Shown: positions 26,001 to 35,880, counted from the stretch's first letter. The stretch: 64,000 bases of DNA from Emydura subglobosa (GCA_007922225.1 ML679956.1:78623362-78687361), one strand, 5' to 3'. The notes: generated by a model from the sequence alone, not told the origin. Numbers and translations: made by a program.

Positions 26001-27046
26001 AGCAGCAGGTGAGCTGGTACCAGGCCGGGTAGGAGCACTCCATGGGGGCTACGGAGCCCGTTATGCTCTGCCCCCATGACAATGAAGCTACGTTGGCGTG
26101 TGTTGTCCCCTGACCGTGCCTGGGAGGAGACAGATATAGAGCCAGCGGGTGTCAAGGAGGGAATCGTTCTGTGTTTTCCTCTGCTGGCTATTAGTCATCT
26201 CCTCTCCAGACAAGCCCAGGTGGAAGACCCACATTCTGCCCTGACTCTGCAGCTGCCGGGGGCACCAGTGGAAGTTGCTGGTGAACTCTGAGGGCAGCGC
26301 ACGTCCCTGTGGGGCTGGATTGTCCCTTCTCTGCTGCAAGAGGGGAGGGAAATGCAGCAGCGAGTCACCCTGCGTTCCTCCATCCTCCTCTAACGCTCAT
26401 GGCTGTTTTTGGCCTGGCTGGAGGGAGCAGAATCTTCACAGGCGTGGCTGCAACCCCGGGAGGTACCAGGTCAGGGACAGAATTGATTTCAATCCAGGAT
26501 TAGACAAAGGTCTGGAGAATTCTTTGCCGCTCACTCCAGCAGTGGGGCATTCATGAGCTAACTGGGTAGATGGATGGTTTGCTTGAAGCCTGTGGCTATG
26601 TCTACACTGTCGCCGCCGTCAGCTCGACTTATCTGGATCGACTGAGCGGTCAGTGCAGACCCGCTCAGTCGATCCAGGAGTCGACGTTATTAATCCACCC
26701 CCGCAAGTGGCGCAGCGCCGTGTCGATGGGAACGCCGTTCCCATCGGCGCAGTGCCGTGAAGACGGCGCGCGGAAGAGAAGCGCAGCAGTCGACGGGAAT
26801 TACGCGAGTTCTTTGCGTACCTCTCGTCGGCTGCCGCCGAATCGCGGAGGTAAGTGTAGACCAAGGCTGGGAAATAGAAACCAGACCCGGGGGAGAAATA
26901 TTGACCCTTCTGATCTCTTTGAATTCCAGCGGGTGAAAAAACCCAGCAAGAAACCAAAGCCCAAGGCCCAGACCGTCCCCAAAGTGACTGTAGAGTACTT
27001 CCCAGCCTCTTACTCGACCGCGGCCCTGACGGTACCAGAAGACTAA
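19833..27046 (+). CDS. cathelicidin gene 1 (four exons, complete, 160 aa precursor)
   Basis: Secreted host-defence peptide precursor of the cathelicidin family. Exons 19833-20000, 23295-23405, 25922-26008 and 26930-27046 all join in phase 0 with GT-AG borders, the standard cathelicidin architecture. Residues 1-20 form a signal peptide (cleavage probably after LLQA). Residues 21-122 are the cathelin-like pro-region, with VVRSAIETYNQESG, FTVKETTC and four Cys at 75, 87, 98 and 118 for the two conserved disulfides. Two N-glycosylation sequons are present (N65 and N101). Residues 123-160 are the exon-4 domain. Unlike typical family members this is Lys/Pro-rich at its start (RVKKPSKKPKPK) and ends in neutral and acidic sequence (TVPED). 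The start was chosen for its Kozak context (G at -3, G at +4) and signal peptide. The gene lies downstream of KLHL18, matching avian synteny. Which avian subgroup it belongs to is unclear. Confidence 0.88.
20228..20480. mobile_element. palindromic MITE-like element
   Basis: The left end aaggcttgtccacatgg is an imperfect inverted match to the right end ccatggagacaagacctg. The interior has repeated gtttaact/agtttaa words. No coding capacity. Confidence 0.55.
20895..20926 (+). repeat. (CT)n / (CACG)n microsatellite
   Basis: A CT dinucleotide run passes directly into alternating CGCACG sequence. Confidence 0.9.
22150..22260 (-). repeat. MIR-like SINE remnant
   Basis: ggaacgcaggcggcctgact, gccagtcccttgctctacct and actaggccacgctgcc is a reverse-complement tRNA-derived SINE head. 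Confidence 0.5.
23295..23405 (+). CDS. cathelicidin gene 1 exon 2
   Basis: The acceptor ttgtgcctgtag precedes base 23295 and the donor gtacgg follows base 23405. Thirty-seven codons with HFNITFTVKETTC and LEDCRYRPNG, the counterpart of the family's FTVKETxC...DCxFKxNG exon. It contributes two Cys and one N-glycosylation sequon. Confidence 0.92.
23406..25921 (+). other. intron 2 of cathelicidin gene 1
   Basis: Intron of 2.5 kb. A minus-strand CR1 3' fragment fills about 23440-23890. A SINE-like tail is seen near 24425-24500, and AT-rich non-coding sequence covers 24.6-25.6 kb. Confidence 0.85.
23440..23890 (-). mobile_element. CR1 LINE 3' fragment
   Basis: ctactggtccatctagtcct, gtctccagcagcggccagtg, ggatatcttgtggcagtgag and ttccacaggtca are reverse-complement CR1 3' words. 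Confidence 0.8.
25922..26008 (+). CDS. cathelicidin gene 1 exon 3
   Basis: The acceptor ctttctccccag precedes base 25922 and the donor gtgagc follows base 26008. Twenty-nine codons, VTSDCSANVSVLDIIQDAPL then SSVKCAQQQ. It holds the third and fourth cathelin Cys and a second N-glycosylation sequon (NVS). Confidence 0.92.
26594..26868. mobile_element. hairpin-forming MITE in intron 3 of gene 1
   Basis: The ends ggctatgtctacact and taagtgtagaccaaggc are inverted. Inside are two perfect dyads: 16-bp arms at 26634-26649 and 26661-26676, and 11-bp arms around 26735. This GTCTACAC-ended palindromic type recurs at 40793-40906. It ends about 60 bases before exon 4. Confidence 0.75.
26930..27046 (+). 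CDS. cathelicidin gene 1 exon 4 (mature-peptide exon)
   Basis: The acceptor gatctctttgaattccag precedes base 26930. It encodes 38 residues then TAA at 27044-27046. The first 12 residues, RVKKPSKKPKPK, carry seven basic charges and three Pro. The rest (KVTVEYFPASYST onwards) is hydrophobic to neutral and ends with Glu-Asp. G/C-ending codons predominate, as in real coding sequence. A Val-containing RV start resembles that of avian CATH-1 and of gene 2 here. An amphipathic helix is not evident. Confidence 0.85.
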   Translation, partial: RVKKPSKKPKPKAQTVPKVTVEYFPASYSTAALTVPED

Positions 27047-29084
27047 AGCACATTCTGCCTGTGGGGAAGATTCTCTGGCATCGAATTAGAAGTGGAACCT
27101 GTTCGCTTTCCTGCCATGCCATTCTCTCCTCCTAGAGACCATTCCAGAGCTGCTGAGTTCATGTTCTTCCCGGCTCGTCTCCTGGCTGGCTTTTGGCTTT
27201 GCTTTGAGGCTATGGAGAGGCAGGCCTCAAAAGCCCCTTGCAAAATGAGCGCAGCCTTTTCTTTGCTTTGATGTTGCTGCTTAGCAGAGAAGAAGGAACG
27301 AAGTGCGTGGCGGAGGTGCCCTTTGCTTGCAGTCCTCAGACACATCATATCCATCCCCTCCAGCTCCTGGCCAGGCTCCCTTCCAGAGACAGCAGTTCTC
27401 CCGGGGCATCTTTTGCTTGATAGTTGCCAAAGATTTAGGCGTTTAGGTGCCAAATCTGAGCTGCTTTCCCAGGGCCTGATTTTGCCTGATTGCCTTCCGC
27501 AAACCAGGCCTGTTTAAGGTATGGGAAACTGAGTGCCCCCAAATGGCTAGACCCTTTTGAAAATCTTGGCTTTAGTTGGATTGTGAGCCCAGGAATCAAG
27601 GGGCGACCCATGCGAATGCTGGGAAAGAGATGCAGATTTATTTCCTAGCCCCATCCTGTGATGTGTGCCCGTGATCCCAAAGGTTCTGCCCTGGTCACAA
27701 GATAGGGATCGTGGTGATGGTTACTCCCATTGTAGCTCTCGCGGTCTTTATTGGCGCTTCTCTTACAGACCCAGCTCCTGGAGTCATGTGATGATGCGAG
27801 AATCTGGGCTTTCATTTTAAATACATATAAAAGCAAGTGTCTAGTGCTTGCAGTGGTAGGAAAAAGCTTGAAATGGTGATGTGCCCAGGCTCAGAAATCA
27901 CAAGGCTAAGAAAAGAACTCCAAGTATATTAGCTTTAAAACCTCATGATTCGCTAAGTTAATCTCATGGTTGTTGGGACCCTGATCTATGGTTCTGGGAC
28001 GCTTGGAGCTGGCAATACAGAGTCAAGGATTTCCTGGGGTATCACCCCTATATTATAAACAGAGGGGAGAAGGAAGGCAGCGTCTTGCAGTGCTGGAGGC
28101 TCTGCAGGGAAGGGACATGCTGCATGTAGGAAGGCGGAGGAGGATTAGACAGAGCCAGAAATACTTGTGTGAGAGGCGGAGCAGAAATTCATTGCAATGA
28201 GACTGAAACCACCATCTACGCTGGTTTCTCCTGGTGCGCCAGTAACGCCCCATGGCAGCCTTGCTATGCCCTGAGCCTCCTTTGGCCTGGGCTTTCCCGG
28301 CTGTCCAATCGCTTATCCCATAAAGGGCAAAAGGCCTCCAATCACGTTGAAGGGCTCAATCTTCCCCCACCCCTCACTCACTGCTCTCTACAAATGTGCC
28401 GAGTTGGTTCCCAGCTCAGTTCTCAGGCCCTGCGCCTGCTCTGAGTGGAGCGGCTGGTCCGCAAGGAGCCATGGTGAACAGCGGCCCCCAGTGCTCCAGC
28501 TGGGAACTGCCCGCCGATGGCAACTTTCCTTTTGAGCAAAATACCCAGTGTAGCGCTCATTTCAAGCCCTGCTGCTGTGCTATCGCCCGGTCCTCTGTAG
28601 AACCACGCGCCAATCCTGGAAATACGGCCTCATCCCTCCACCGCCCACTGCCCTCCACGGGCGGAATCAGTCGCATTCCCGGATCGTATCACGAAATCAG
28701 GAGTCCCCCCGCCAGAGAATGTAGTCACTGCCGGCATTGAAGAGCCGGGGTAAAACTTTCAAAAGCAAAACGTAGGCACTTAGGAATCTATCGCTTGCTA
28801 CAAGTCGGTGAGATTTCGGCTCCCCTCCGGCACTCTTAAAAATCTGCCCCCGCCTGTGTGCTGTCTGATTCTGCTTTTAAGAAAATCAGGTGTCATTCAC
28901 ACGTGTCACCCCTTCATTCATGGAGACCGACACTTCGTTTCAATGACACACAGAGAACTTAGGTGTCTGAGTTACTTAGGTGCTCTTGGAAAATTTGCCC
29001 CCCCTCTGTGTGTTGTCTGATTTAATACGTAGCAAAAAGCATTGCGTGTGTTTGTGTTGGGGCCAGCTTTGTGTTGCAATAAAG
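27047..29084 (+). other. probable 3' UTR of cathelicidin gene 1
   Basis: No AATAAA or ATTAAA was seen on this strand until 29079-29084, so the 3' UTR would be about 2 kb, long for this family. No ORF here is credible. It contains two similar short repeats with aaaatctgcccc / aaaatttgcccc and gtgctgtctgat / gtgttgtctgat words (28790-29030). Confidence 0.5.
29079..29084 (+). terminator. candidate poly(A) signal of cathelicidin gene 1
   Basis: AATAAA in gtgttgcaataaagct, followed within 20 bases by a GT-rich downstream element (cgtcgtgtgcgtgag). Confidence 0.6.
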
Positions 29085-29497
29085 CTATTCGACACGTCGT
29101 GTGCGTGAGCAGCAGCGCGCTAGGCTGTGGGCGTGGAGACTCGCACTCCCCAGCCCCTCCGTTGGTTACGCTCGCCTGCGCGCGCCGTCTTTTTCCTTTC
29201 TAAGAGGACGGGCTTCCTTTTCCTTGCTGCAGCGTCTGCCCTGTTCCGAGCAGCAGCTTCCTGTGCTCTGAGCCCAGCCGGGGAGCTCCTGTCCTGTCCG
29301 CTGCCGGGAGGGTGAGGGACGGAGACCAGTCCGCCCGAGTGGATTTCGGTGGCTAACAAGGGCAGGTGCCTCTTTGGGGTTCAGGTCCCTGCCCGAGCGT
29401 GTGGTCTGTCCCTCCCCCAGCTCCGGCGGCTGGGAAAGCTCAGCGCTGGGATGGAAAGACACAATGGCAAACAGAGGCTGCGTTAAAACGCCACCAG

Positions 29498-29503
29498 TTT
29501 ATT
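29498..29503 (-). terminator. candidate poly(A) signal of the orphan cathelicidin-like exon
   Basis: AATAAA on the minus strand (plus-strand tttatt in ccagtttattgtaac). It lies about 160 bases beyond the stop of the orphan terminal exon, close to the spacing in gene 2 (about 187 bases). A GGTGGCGTTTT element follows. Confidence 0.5.
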
Positions 29504-29662
29504 GTAACGAGCATAACGAGCTCTATGGAAATAACGACCCTGCCTGGCTGCCATGGGCAGGCCTTCGCCCAAAGATGGTGAGCCGGGAGTCTGCTGGCCT
29601 CTTGTTCCGCCCGCGCCAGCTGCTCTCAGCTCTAATGCAGCTCCAGCCCCGGCCTCTCTCTA

Positions 29663-29764
29663 TCAACCCAGTCTTGGCCCCCACCAGGCAGCAGGTGCTG
29701 GATTCCCTTTGTAATACCCGTTCTGATTTTCCTCCTCAGTTTTCTGACGCCGGACAGGAGTAGG
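29663..29764 (-). pseudogene. orphan cathelicidin-like terminal exon (frame-conflicted)
   Basis: On the minus strand a strong acceptor (ttctctctctttccag) opens an exon starting CCTACTCCTGTC, similar to the CCCACTCGCGTC start of gene 2 exon 4. In the family's usual phase 0 it reads PTPVRRQKTEEENQNGYYKG and stops after 33 residues. The +1 frame gives a textbook amphipathic helix, VRKLRRKIRTGITKGIQHLL (29748-29689), with seven basic and no acidic residues, and stays open to 29632. I infer an indel near the acceptor or an unusual upstream phase. No exons 1-3 were found between here and gene 2. It may be a decayed gene or an alternative 3' exon. Confidence 0.55.
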
Positions 29765-29959
29765 CTGGAAAGAGAGAGAAGCCCATGAGTGTTTCCCAGG
29801 AGACGGGCGTCTGCTCTGGGTGTGCAGGGTTTGCTTTCACGGGGACTCTCGATCTTCCTGCTACCTGCCCCTTTCCTCCCCGTCCGTTGCGGGCTGAAGC
29901 ATGTAACTCTCATTTAGATGAGGCACTTTTGGTCTCCCCCCGCCCCTCCTTTTTTAGGA

Positions 29960-30058
29960 AGGTCACAGAACCGTCCTGCTGGGGCAGAGCAGGACTGAAC
30001 CTGGGACATCTCATACAGAAAACATCTGCTTCAACTGCTTGACTGATCCTTTCCCACT
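29960..30058 (-). repeat. MIR-like SINE remnant
   Basis: ggcagagcaggactgaacct, gggacatctcatacagaa and ttcaactgcttgactgatcc resemble a reverse-complement MIR head. Confidence 0.5.
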
Positions 30059-30064
30059 AGGTGC

Positions 30065-30175
30065 TAGGGTGACCAGATGTCCCAGTTTTATAGGGCCAGT
30101 CCTGATATTTGACTTATATAGGCACCTATTACCCCCTGTCCGCACCTTTCTCACTCGCTATCTGGTCATCTTACC
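30065..30175 (+). mobile_element. TAGGGTGACCAGATG palindromic MITE, copy 1
   Basis: tagggtgaccagatgtccca, then tttatagggccagtcctgat, and the inverted end tatctggtcatcttaccc. Two further copies occur in this window (35091-35214 and 44298-44420). Confidence 0.75.
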
Positions 30176-30384
30176 CGGAGCTGAGGCACAAACCTCGGAT
30201 CTGGGCCAGCCATTCGAGGGGGACAAAGACCCATTCTGTCCGAGTGAGGGCTGCCACCCTATTCTGGATCACAGCAGTGGTCCCCGTGGTGCAGTGTCCT
30301 TGTCTCTGGCACCAGCTGCTTCAGATGAAGCAGCTCCTTACTGGTCCACTCTGGAATAACCTGCTCGATGCGGGGGAACCAGGG

Positions 30385-31140
30385 GAAAAAACGAGGGTCC
30401 TGTAGCACGTTAAAGACTAACACACTTCATTTCTGCAGGCATACGCTTTCGTGGGCTGTAACCCACTTCATCAGATGTAAGGAATAGAAATCAGATAGGA
30501 GGTATATATCCAAGGGTAAGGAACAACAATGGGGAAGGTAGATATTAGCAAAGTCCATTCAGTTAGAGTAGATGAGGCCTGTTCACAACCGTTAATTAGA
30601 AGGTGAGAATGTGTGAGCAGTGACAATTACTTCTTGGAATGAGAGAACCATCCCAGGTCCCGATTCAGACCCCGTCTGGTTGTGTCGAGTTGGCAAAGGA
30701 GTTCCAGCTCAGCAGTTCTGGAATGCTCCGCCTGGCACTATTACTATTTCACTGTCTGTTCAAAAGATCAGCTCAGTGGCGGGACGCAGCCCTTGTACCT
30801 GGCGAGCCAGGTCTGCCATGGGTTTTTCACTCAGCGATTCCTGCACAAGCCGGGTAACTGGGGAGGGACCCAGAGTGCGTCGTTTAGAGAGATGGAAACA
30901 CACGGTGTGATGGGAGTCCAGCACATCCCTCGCTGAGAGAGAGAGACCGACCCTGAAAGGCCCGGTGTAAGAGCTAATATTAATTGTGCACTGATCGATG
31001 TAAAGTGAAATCCCGAGGAAGCCTGAGGAATTCAGATCCTGACCTGAACTCTGCGGGCGTTTGTACAGGCCCTGTACAACGACACCTGCATCCTGAATGG
31101 GACCTCTGGGTGTGACCTGCACAGTACAGAATGAGCGTTT
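30385..31140. repeat. interspersed repeat of unassigned class
   Basis: cctgtagcacgttaaagact, aacacacttcatttctgcag, gcatacgctttcgtgggctg and taacccacttcatcagatg form a widely dispersed reptile/amniote repeat motif. I cannot assign the class with certainty. ORFs here are not credible. Confidence 0.6.
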
Positions 31141-31365
31141 CGACTGAAATCTACAGCACCAGCCGTGTGTCGGGAAAACGCAGTGTCGTAATCGGTGCTG
31201 CTCTGGGCGAGCTGACCCTGACTCGTGTTCGTCAGAGCCGTGCGCTCTCTCAGGAACGTTCCTGGGGCAGTTATTCGTTGCACAAAGGTGAACCAGCCCA
31301 AATTCTGAGCGTGCCTGCCTTGAGTAATTCCCTTTCCCCTGCGGTTTGCTGCTGCTTCCAGCTCA

Positions 31366-32003
31366 TAGGGCCGTCCCTAGGGTAGGGCAGATCGGGGCGA
31401 CTGCCCCGGGCTCCGAGCTTTGGGGAACCCCGGTCCAGACCAGGTGGGAGGTGGGCGGCTGTCGCCAGGGTCCCGTCTTCACGCCAGGACTGGGTGGGAG
31501 GAGGGCAGTCACGTACTGAGGGGGCCAGGCCCCCGGGTGCTAGCCTGTGGGGGGAGGGGAGGGGGTCGGGCGGGCCCTTCATGATGCACAGCGGTGGAGG
31601 AAGGTGGGTGCAGCCTGCCGCCCCTCAGAGCCTCCTGCACCCCCGACCCCGCTGCCCCATCTAAGCTGGCGCCAGGCTGCGGGCAGTGGGTAACTGCGGG
31701 GCGGGGAGGGGGGGGAGGAAGGAGAGCGGCCACCCCCCACTGGAGGAGGTAAGTGGCATGTTCCCCCTCCCCCCCACCAGGTACAGACCTCTCCTCCCCA
31801 GGGCAGCTGGGGGACGGCGCTGTCTTGTGGGAGCCAGGGACCCCTCCTGTCCTGCGCAGGGAGCGGGGGACGCATGAGGCCTGGGGGGGGGGCCTAAATG
31901 CAGGCTTGGTACCTGGGCACCGGAGACCCAGGGTATGCCACGGGAGCTGGGCGGGGGACCCACACAGTGTGGCTTGTCCCTCAATCCCCTAGGGACGGCC
32001 CTG
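31366..32003. mobile_element. hAT-type non-autonomous element with TIRs and target duplication
   Basis: The left terminus TAGGGCCGTCCCTAGGG is inverted at the right terminus CCCTAGGGACGGCCCTG. The flanking 8-mers CCAGCTCA (31358-31365) and CCAGCTCC (32004-32011) match at seven of eight. The 638-bp interior is GC-rich with no transposase. TIR start and 8-bp duplication are hAT features. Confidence 0.85.
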
Positions 32004-32104
32004 CCAGCTCCCATGGCACCTCGGCTGTTGTGATCCCCGCCAGGGCCGCCACTGGAACAGTTGCGTCAGCCCCGCTCTGGGTGTCTCACCCTGGCTGGCA
32101 TCCC

Positions 32105-32235
32105 TCCGACACGCGTGGTCCAGTGGATCACGCGCCAGCTTAGCAGTTAGCAACACGGGGTTCTGCTCCCCGCTCTGCTGCTGATCTGCCCTCTGCCTCT
32201 GTTTGCACGCCCGCCCTGTGTCTTCTCTAGAGTGT
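32105..32235 (+). repeat. tRNA-derived SINE remnant
   Basis: ggtccagtggatcacgcgcc, agcttagcagttagcaacac and ggggttctgctccccgctct resemble a tRNA-derived SINE head with box A/B spacing and a GTTC core. Confidence 0.5.
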
Positions 32236-34139
32236 GAGGGCTTGGGGCAGAGACTCTCTCCCTGTGTGTCTATACAGCCCCTAGCACGAGAGGGCCCTGA
32301 TCTCGGCTGGGGGCTCTCAGGGCTCCCCTAACACCATTCAGAACTGTGACGGTGGCGCAGTAAATTCTTTCGGATGTAGCACGGCTGATTTTCAGACCGG
32401 CCCAGCAGCCCTGTGCTCCGCGTGCTCCGGACTCCCCAGCGCGGCGTTTCTCAAATGCTGCCACTGTGGCCCCATGTGCCCACCAGTGGATTTTTTTTGG
32501 GGGGGGAGGGGTCTGCAACAGCCTCTAAAGCACAGGGGGAGATTGGGAAGGGGGAGCAGCCACCCCTCCCTGCAGCGCCCAGATGTTGCTCCTGAATAGC
32601 TGGTACCCAGGGCAGTGAGAGGCGCTGCCTCGGTGTTTGCACGGGGGGGAGGTGTGAGACTTTGTGGGGGGTGCAAAAGCAGGCTTGGCTCCGCCGGCCC
32701 CCCGCACTTATCGGCCACGGGGCACCTGCCTCTCCTGCTGCAGCCCCACAGCCCGGCTCCAGCTCCGACGGGGCGGCCTCATCTCCACCCCTAACCTGAC
32801 CTGGGGAGGGGGGCTGGGCCAGTCCTTCACACATCTTGGGGGGCGGAGAGGCGCTGAGGGGGCTCCCCTCAGAGCCTCCTGTGCCCCCCGAGATGTTGTG
32901 AAAAGCCGGCCCGGCATCCCCTCACAGGCCGGCACCCGGGGGGCGACTGGCCTCGCCCCCTCCGACCCCTCTGACTCCTGCTTTGTGATAATCGTCCGCG
33001 CTTGCCACCCCCCGCCCACCGGCCCTGCACTTGTGCCCTCCCCTGACCTCGGCCCGCGACTCCCCACGCCGCGAAGCGCGGCTGTCGCATACAGCGCAGC
33101 GCAGACAAGTCACGGTCTGGGCGGCGCTGCGGTTGGGGCTGACTCCGCCAGTGCTTTTTATGCCGCCTGTTGTAAAAACAAGGCAAAGCGCCACCCGCCC
33201 GTCCCACAGCTGTTGTAAGCAACACGGCCGCGGGGGGCGCAGCCAAAGCCCCGGCTGGATTGAATCCTCCCCAGGGTCCGTCAGAGAAATCAATCAATGG
33301 ATCCCGCAGGGCCGGGGTCCTCTCCCCGTGTCTCATTCCATTCCCGCGGGGCAGCGGAGGCTCTGCTGTGGTACCCTGCCCAGCTCGGAAGAATGAAATC
33401 GCAGTGAAATAAATTCACCTCCCAGCCACTTCCGGGGGCTGGTTTTAATTTAGCGGCATCTCCACCTTCCAATGGCGGGGTCCACTGCCCCACTGGGTGC
33501 CCCCCGCCCTGCGCCACGTTCTCCAAAGCAGCCTCGGGGGTCGCCTGCCCTTTGAGGCGGGGGCTGCCGGAGCACGGTCAGCGGTGCCTTCAGTCCGGGA
33601 TTCAAAGCATCAGGCTGAAAGCAGCAGGGAGCTCCCCGAGCTGCCCCCCCAGCTCCTAAACCCCCTGGGCTGGGCCAGCACGAGCTCCCCCTTCTGTTAC
33701 ATCTGCTCATCCCAGCTGGTCGGAGGCCTTCTGCGCACCACCGCTGAACTCTCATCTGACGGCTGGGGCACGGGCCGGGAACCAGCCCCTTGGACTGCTG
33801 GCTTCACGGCTGTCGGACCTCAGGAGGGGAGAATTGCTCGGCCTGACGGCACCTGAGACTGGGGGGGAGAGGGGCCGGTCTGAGGCCTGGGGCGCTGGCA
33901 GGTCAGTTATTGAGGGCCAGTCACAGAACCACCCTCGAAGGCAGCCTCTGGAAAGCCAGTCATAAATGTGCCATCGGTAACATGCCCAAACAAGGGACCC
34001 CACACCCCCTGCACCCCTCCCACCACTAGGAGTCAGTCCGCAGGCCCCAAGCAGCTTCATCCTTTCAGAAGGGAAGGCCGGTCCCGGGGGGTAAGTGCAA
34101 TGCAGCGGGCAGTCCGGGGGGTAAGTGCACAAGGGCTGG

Positions 34140-34360
34140 GAGTGACAGGTCTAGGCCCGAATTCCCAGGCTCCCTGTCTGGCCCGGGGCAAGGCACTTTG
34201 TCTGGCTGTGCCTCAGCTTCCCCTCTGTAAACTGGGGCTAATGATGCCTCCTTTCCCCCACCCTGCGTCCGTCTTGGCCACTGATCCTGTAAACTCTTCA
34301 GAGCAGGGACTGGCACTCACTCTGCAGATGTACAGCACCAAGCGCCGGGGGGGCCCTGAG
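34140..34360 (+). repeat. MIR/Core-SINE copy
   Basis: ggcaaggcactttgtctggc, tgtgcctcagcttcccctct, gtaaactggggctaatgatg and a tail ctgcagatgtacagcaccaa are the sense MIR/Core-SINE order. Confidence 0.75.
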
Positions 34361-35090
34361 GTCACTGGAGGCCTCCGGCTACAAAGGCGGCGCACATAAA
34401 TAATAATAATCCTGCAGGAACAGCGGAGGGGACAATATAGCCCTTTGCTCAACCGGTCCCGTTTGCTTTGAGTTGTAGAAATGACGGAGCTGCAACCGCC
34501 GGTTGCAAGGGTCATGCCGGGTAAAGTCATCGCTTGCCATGGGCCACCCGTGTTGCCGGCAGGCTTTTGTTTCCCAATCCCTTAGATTTCTTCCTGCAAA
34601 ACCGTGCCGTGGTGGTCCTGGCCCGGCACGGACACCGTTCAGCACCTGGGCCGTGGGCGTGCATTGTCGCCTTATCACCACTTGCAAAGCTTAGCATCTT
34701 TGCTGGTGTTTTGGGTCCCTCGCCCCCACTCCTCCAGTGCTCCTGGCCATGGCAGAGTAAGGAGGTGATCCCTGTCCTACATATCTGACAGTCCCCATGC
34801 GGGCCATGCAGCCCAGCCAGTGCGCAATGGCCTGCAGTGGAAATGCAAGGGGTAGGTCTCTTGGTGGGAGAGATTCCCACGCACGCACGGTGCTCTCTGT
34901 GTGCTCTCCGGCCCCAGGCCGGCGCGGGAAGCTGCTGCAGGGGAGGGGTCAGTTTGCCAGCCCGAGGGGCCTGGGAAGGGAGGGGCGCAGGAGGAGTTAA
35001 GCGCAGAGGGGCCGAGCAGCTGGGCGGTGCCTCACAGGTGAGGGTGGGGAGCTTGAACGTGGGGCAGGCCAACGAGCAGGCGGCTGGGCC

Positions 35091-35214
35091 TAGGGTGACC
35101 AGATGGGAAGTGTGACAAATCAGGATGGAGGCCGGGGTGGGGGAATAGGAGCCTATATAAGAAAAAGGCCCAAATAGCGGGACTGGCCCTGTAAAACGGG
35201 GACGTCCGGTCCCC
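35091..35214 (-). mobile_element. TAGGGTGACCAGATG palindromic MITE, copy 2
   Basis: Begins tagggtgaccagatggga, has ggagcctatataagaaaaag, and ends gggacgtccggtcccc. It is the same family as copies at 30065 and 44298, in opposite internal orientation. Confidence 0.7.
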
Positions 35215-35399
35215 CTGGCTGCGGCGTGGACGGAGCCGCGGGAGGCAGAGGGCTGTTTGGATGGCCTGGAGCGGGGAGGAGACCAGAGAGGAGTCGCACA
35301 GGGCGTAGCAAGGGCCCAGCGGGCCCCGGTGCAAGACTAGGTCAGGGGCCCCTTCCCAGTTCCAAAATCCACCCCTTTGCAGCTGCTCCAATCCTGCCC

Positions 35400-35880
35400 C
35401 CCAGCTGCTCCCCATTCCCCTCCCCACAGCTCCAATCCAACCCTCTGCCCTCTAGTGGCTCTCCAGCCTGCCCCCCCCCCACTCCCAATCCTGCCCACCC
35501 CCCAGCTCTTGCCTACTTCACTTCAGCTCCTTCACAGGCCCTAGCTCCCCCATGGGCCCCCTCGCTCCCCCCCAGTTCTGATCCAGTCTAACTCCCCCTG
35601 CTCCTCAGATGACCTCCAGACTCCTGCAGTCCAGCTGGAAGCTCTCCCAGCCCCGATCCCACCTCCCTCCAGGCCCCTCTAACTCCCCTCCTGACCCTGC
35701 TTGCCTGATCCACCCCCCCCCCCTTGTTTTGGGCCCCCACAAGCCTTCCCCAGCTCCCCCCCTCGGGCCTCTCCATCCCTCATTGCCCCCAGCTGAGATC
35801 CGACCCCCTCCGGCTCCAGTGTCGCTCCCCTTCCCAGTTCCATCCCCCACCCCGACAAAGGGGCTGATGCTTGTATCTCG
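35400..35880 (+). repeat. C-rich low-complexity tract
   Basis: About 480 bases dominated by C and CT runs with repeated tgccccccc, ctccccc and agctcc words. It generates a spurious proline-rich ORF of 222 codons. Confidence 0.8.

Noticed and set aside
31032..31301. Minus-strand frame and a gtacagg|ccctgtacaacgac exon-like border as a missing cathelicidin exon
   Set aside because: No cathelin motifs or conserved Cys spacing, and the segment adjoins an interspersed repeat.
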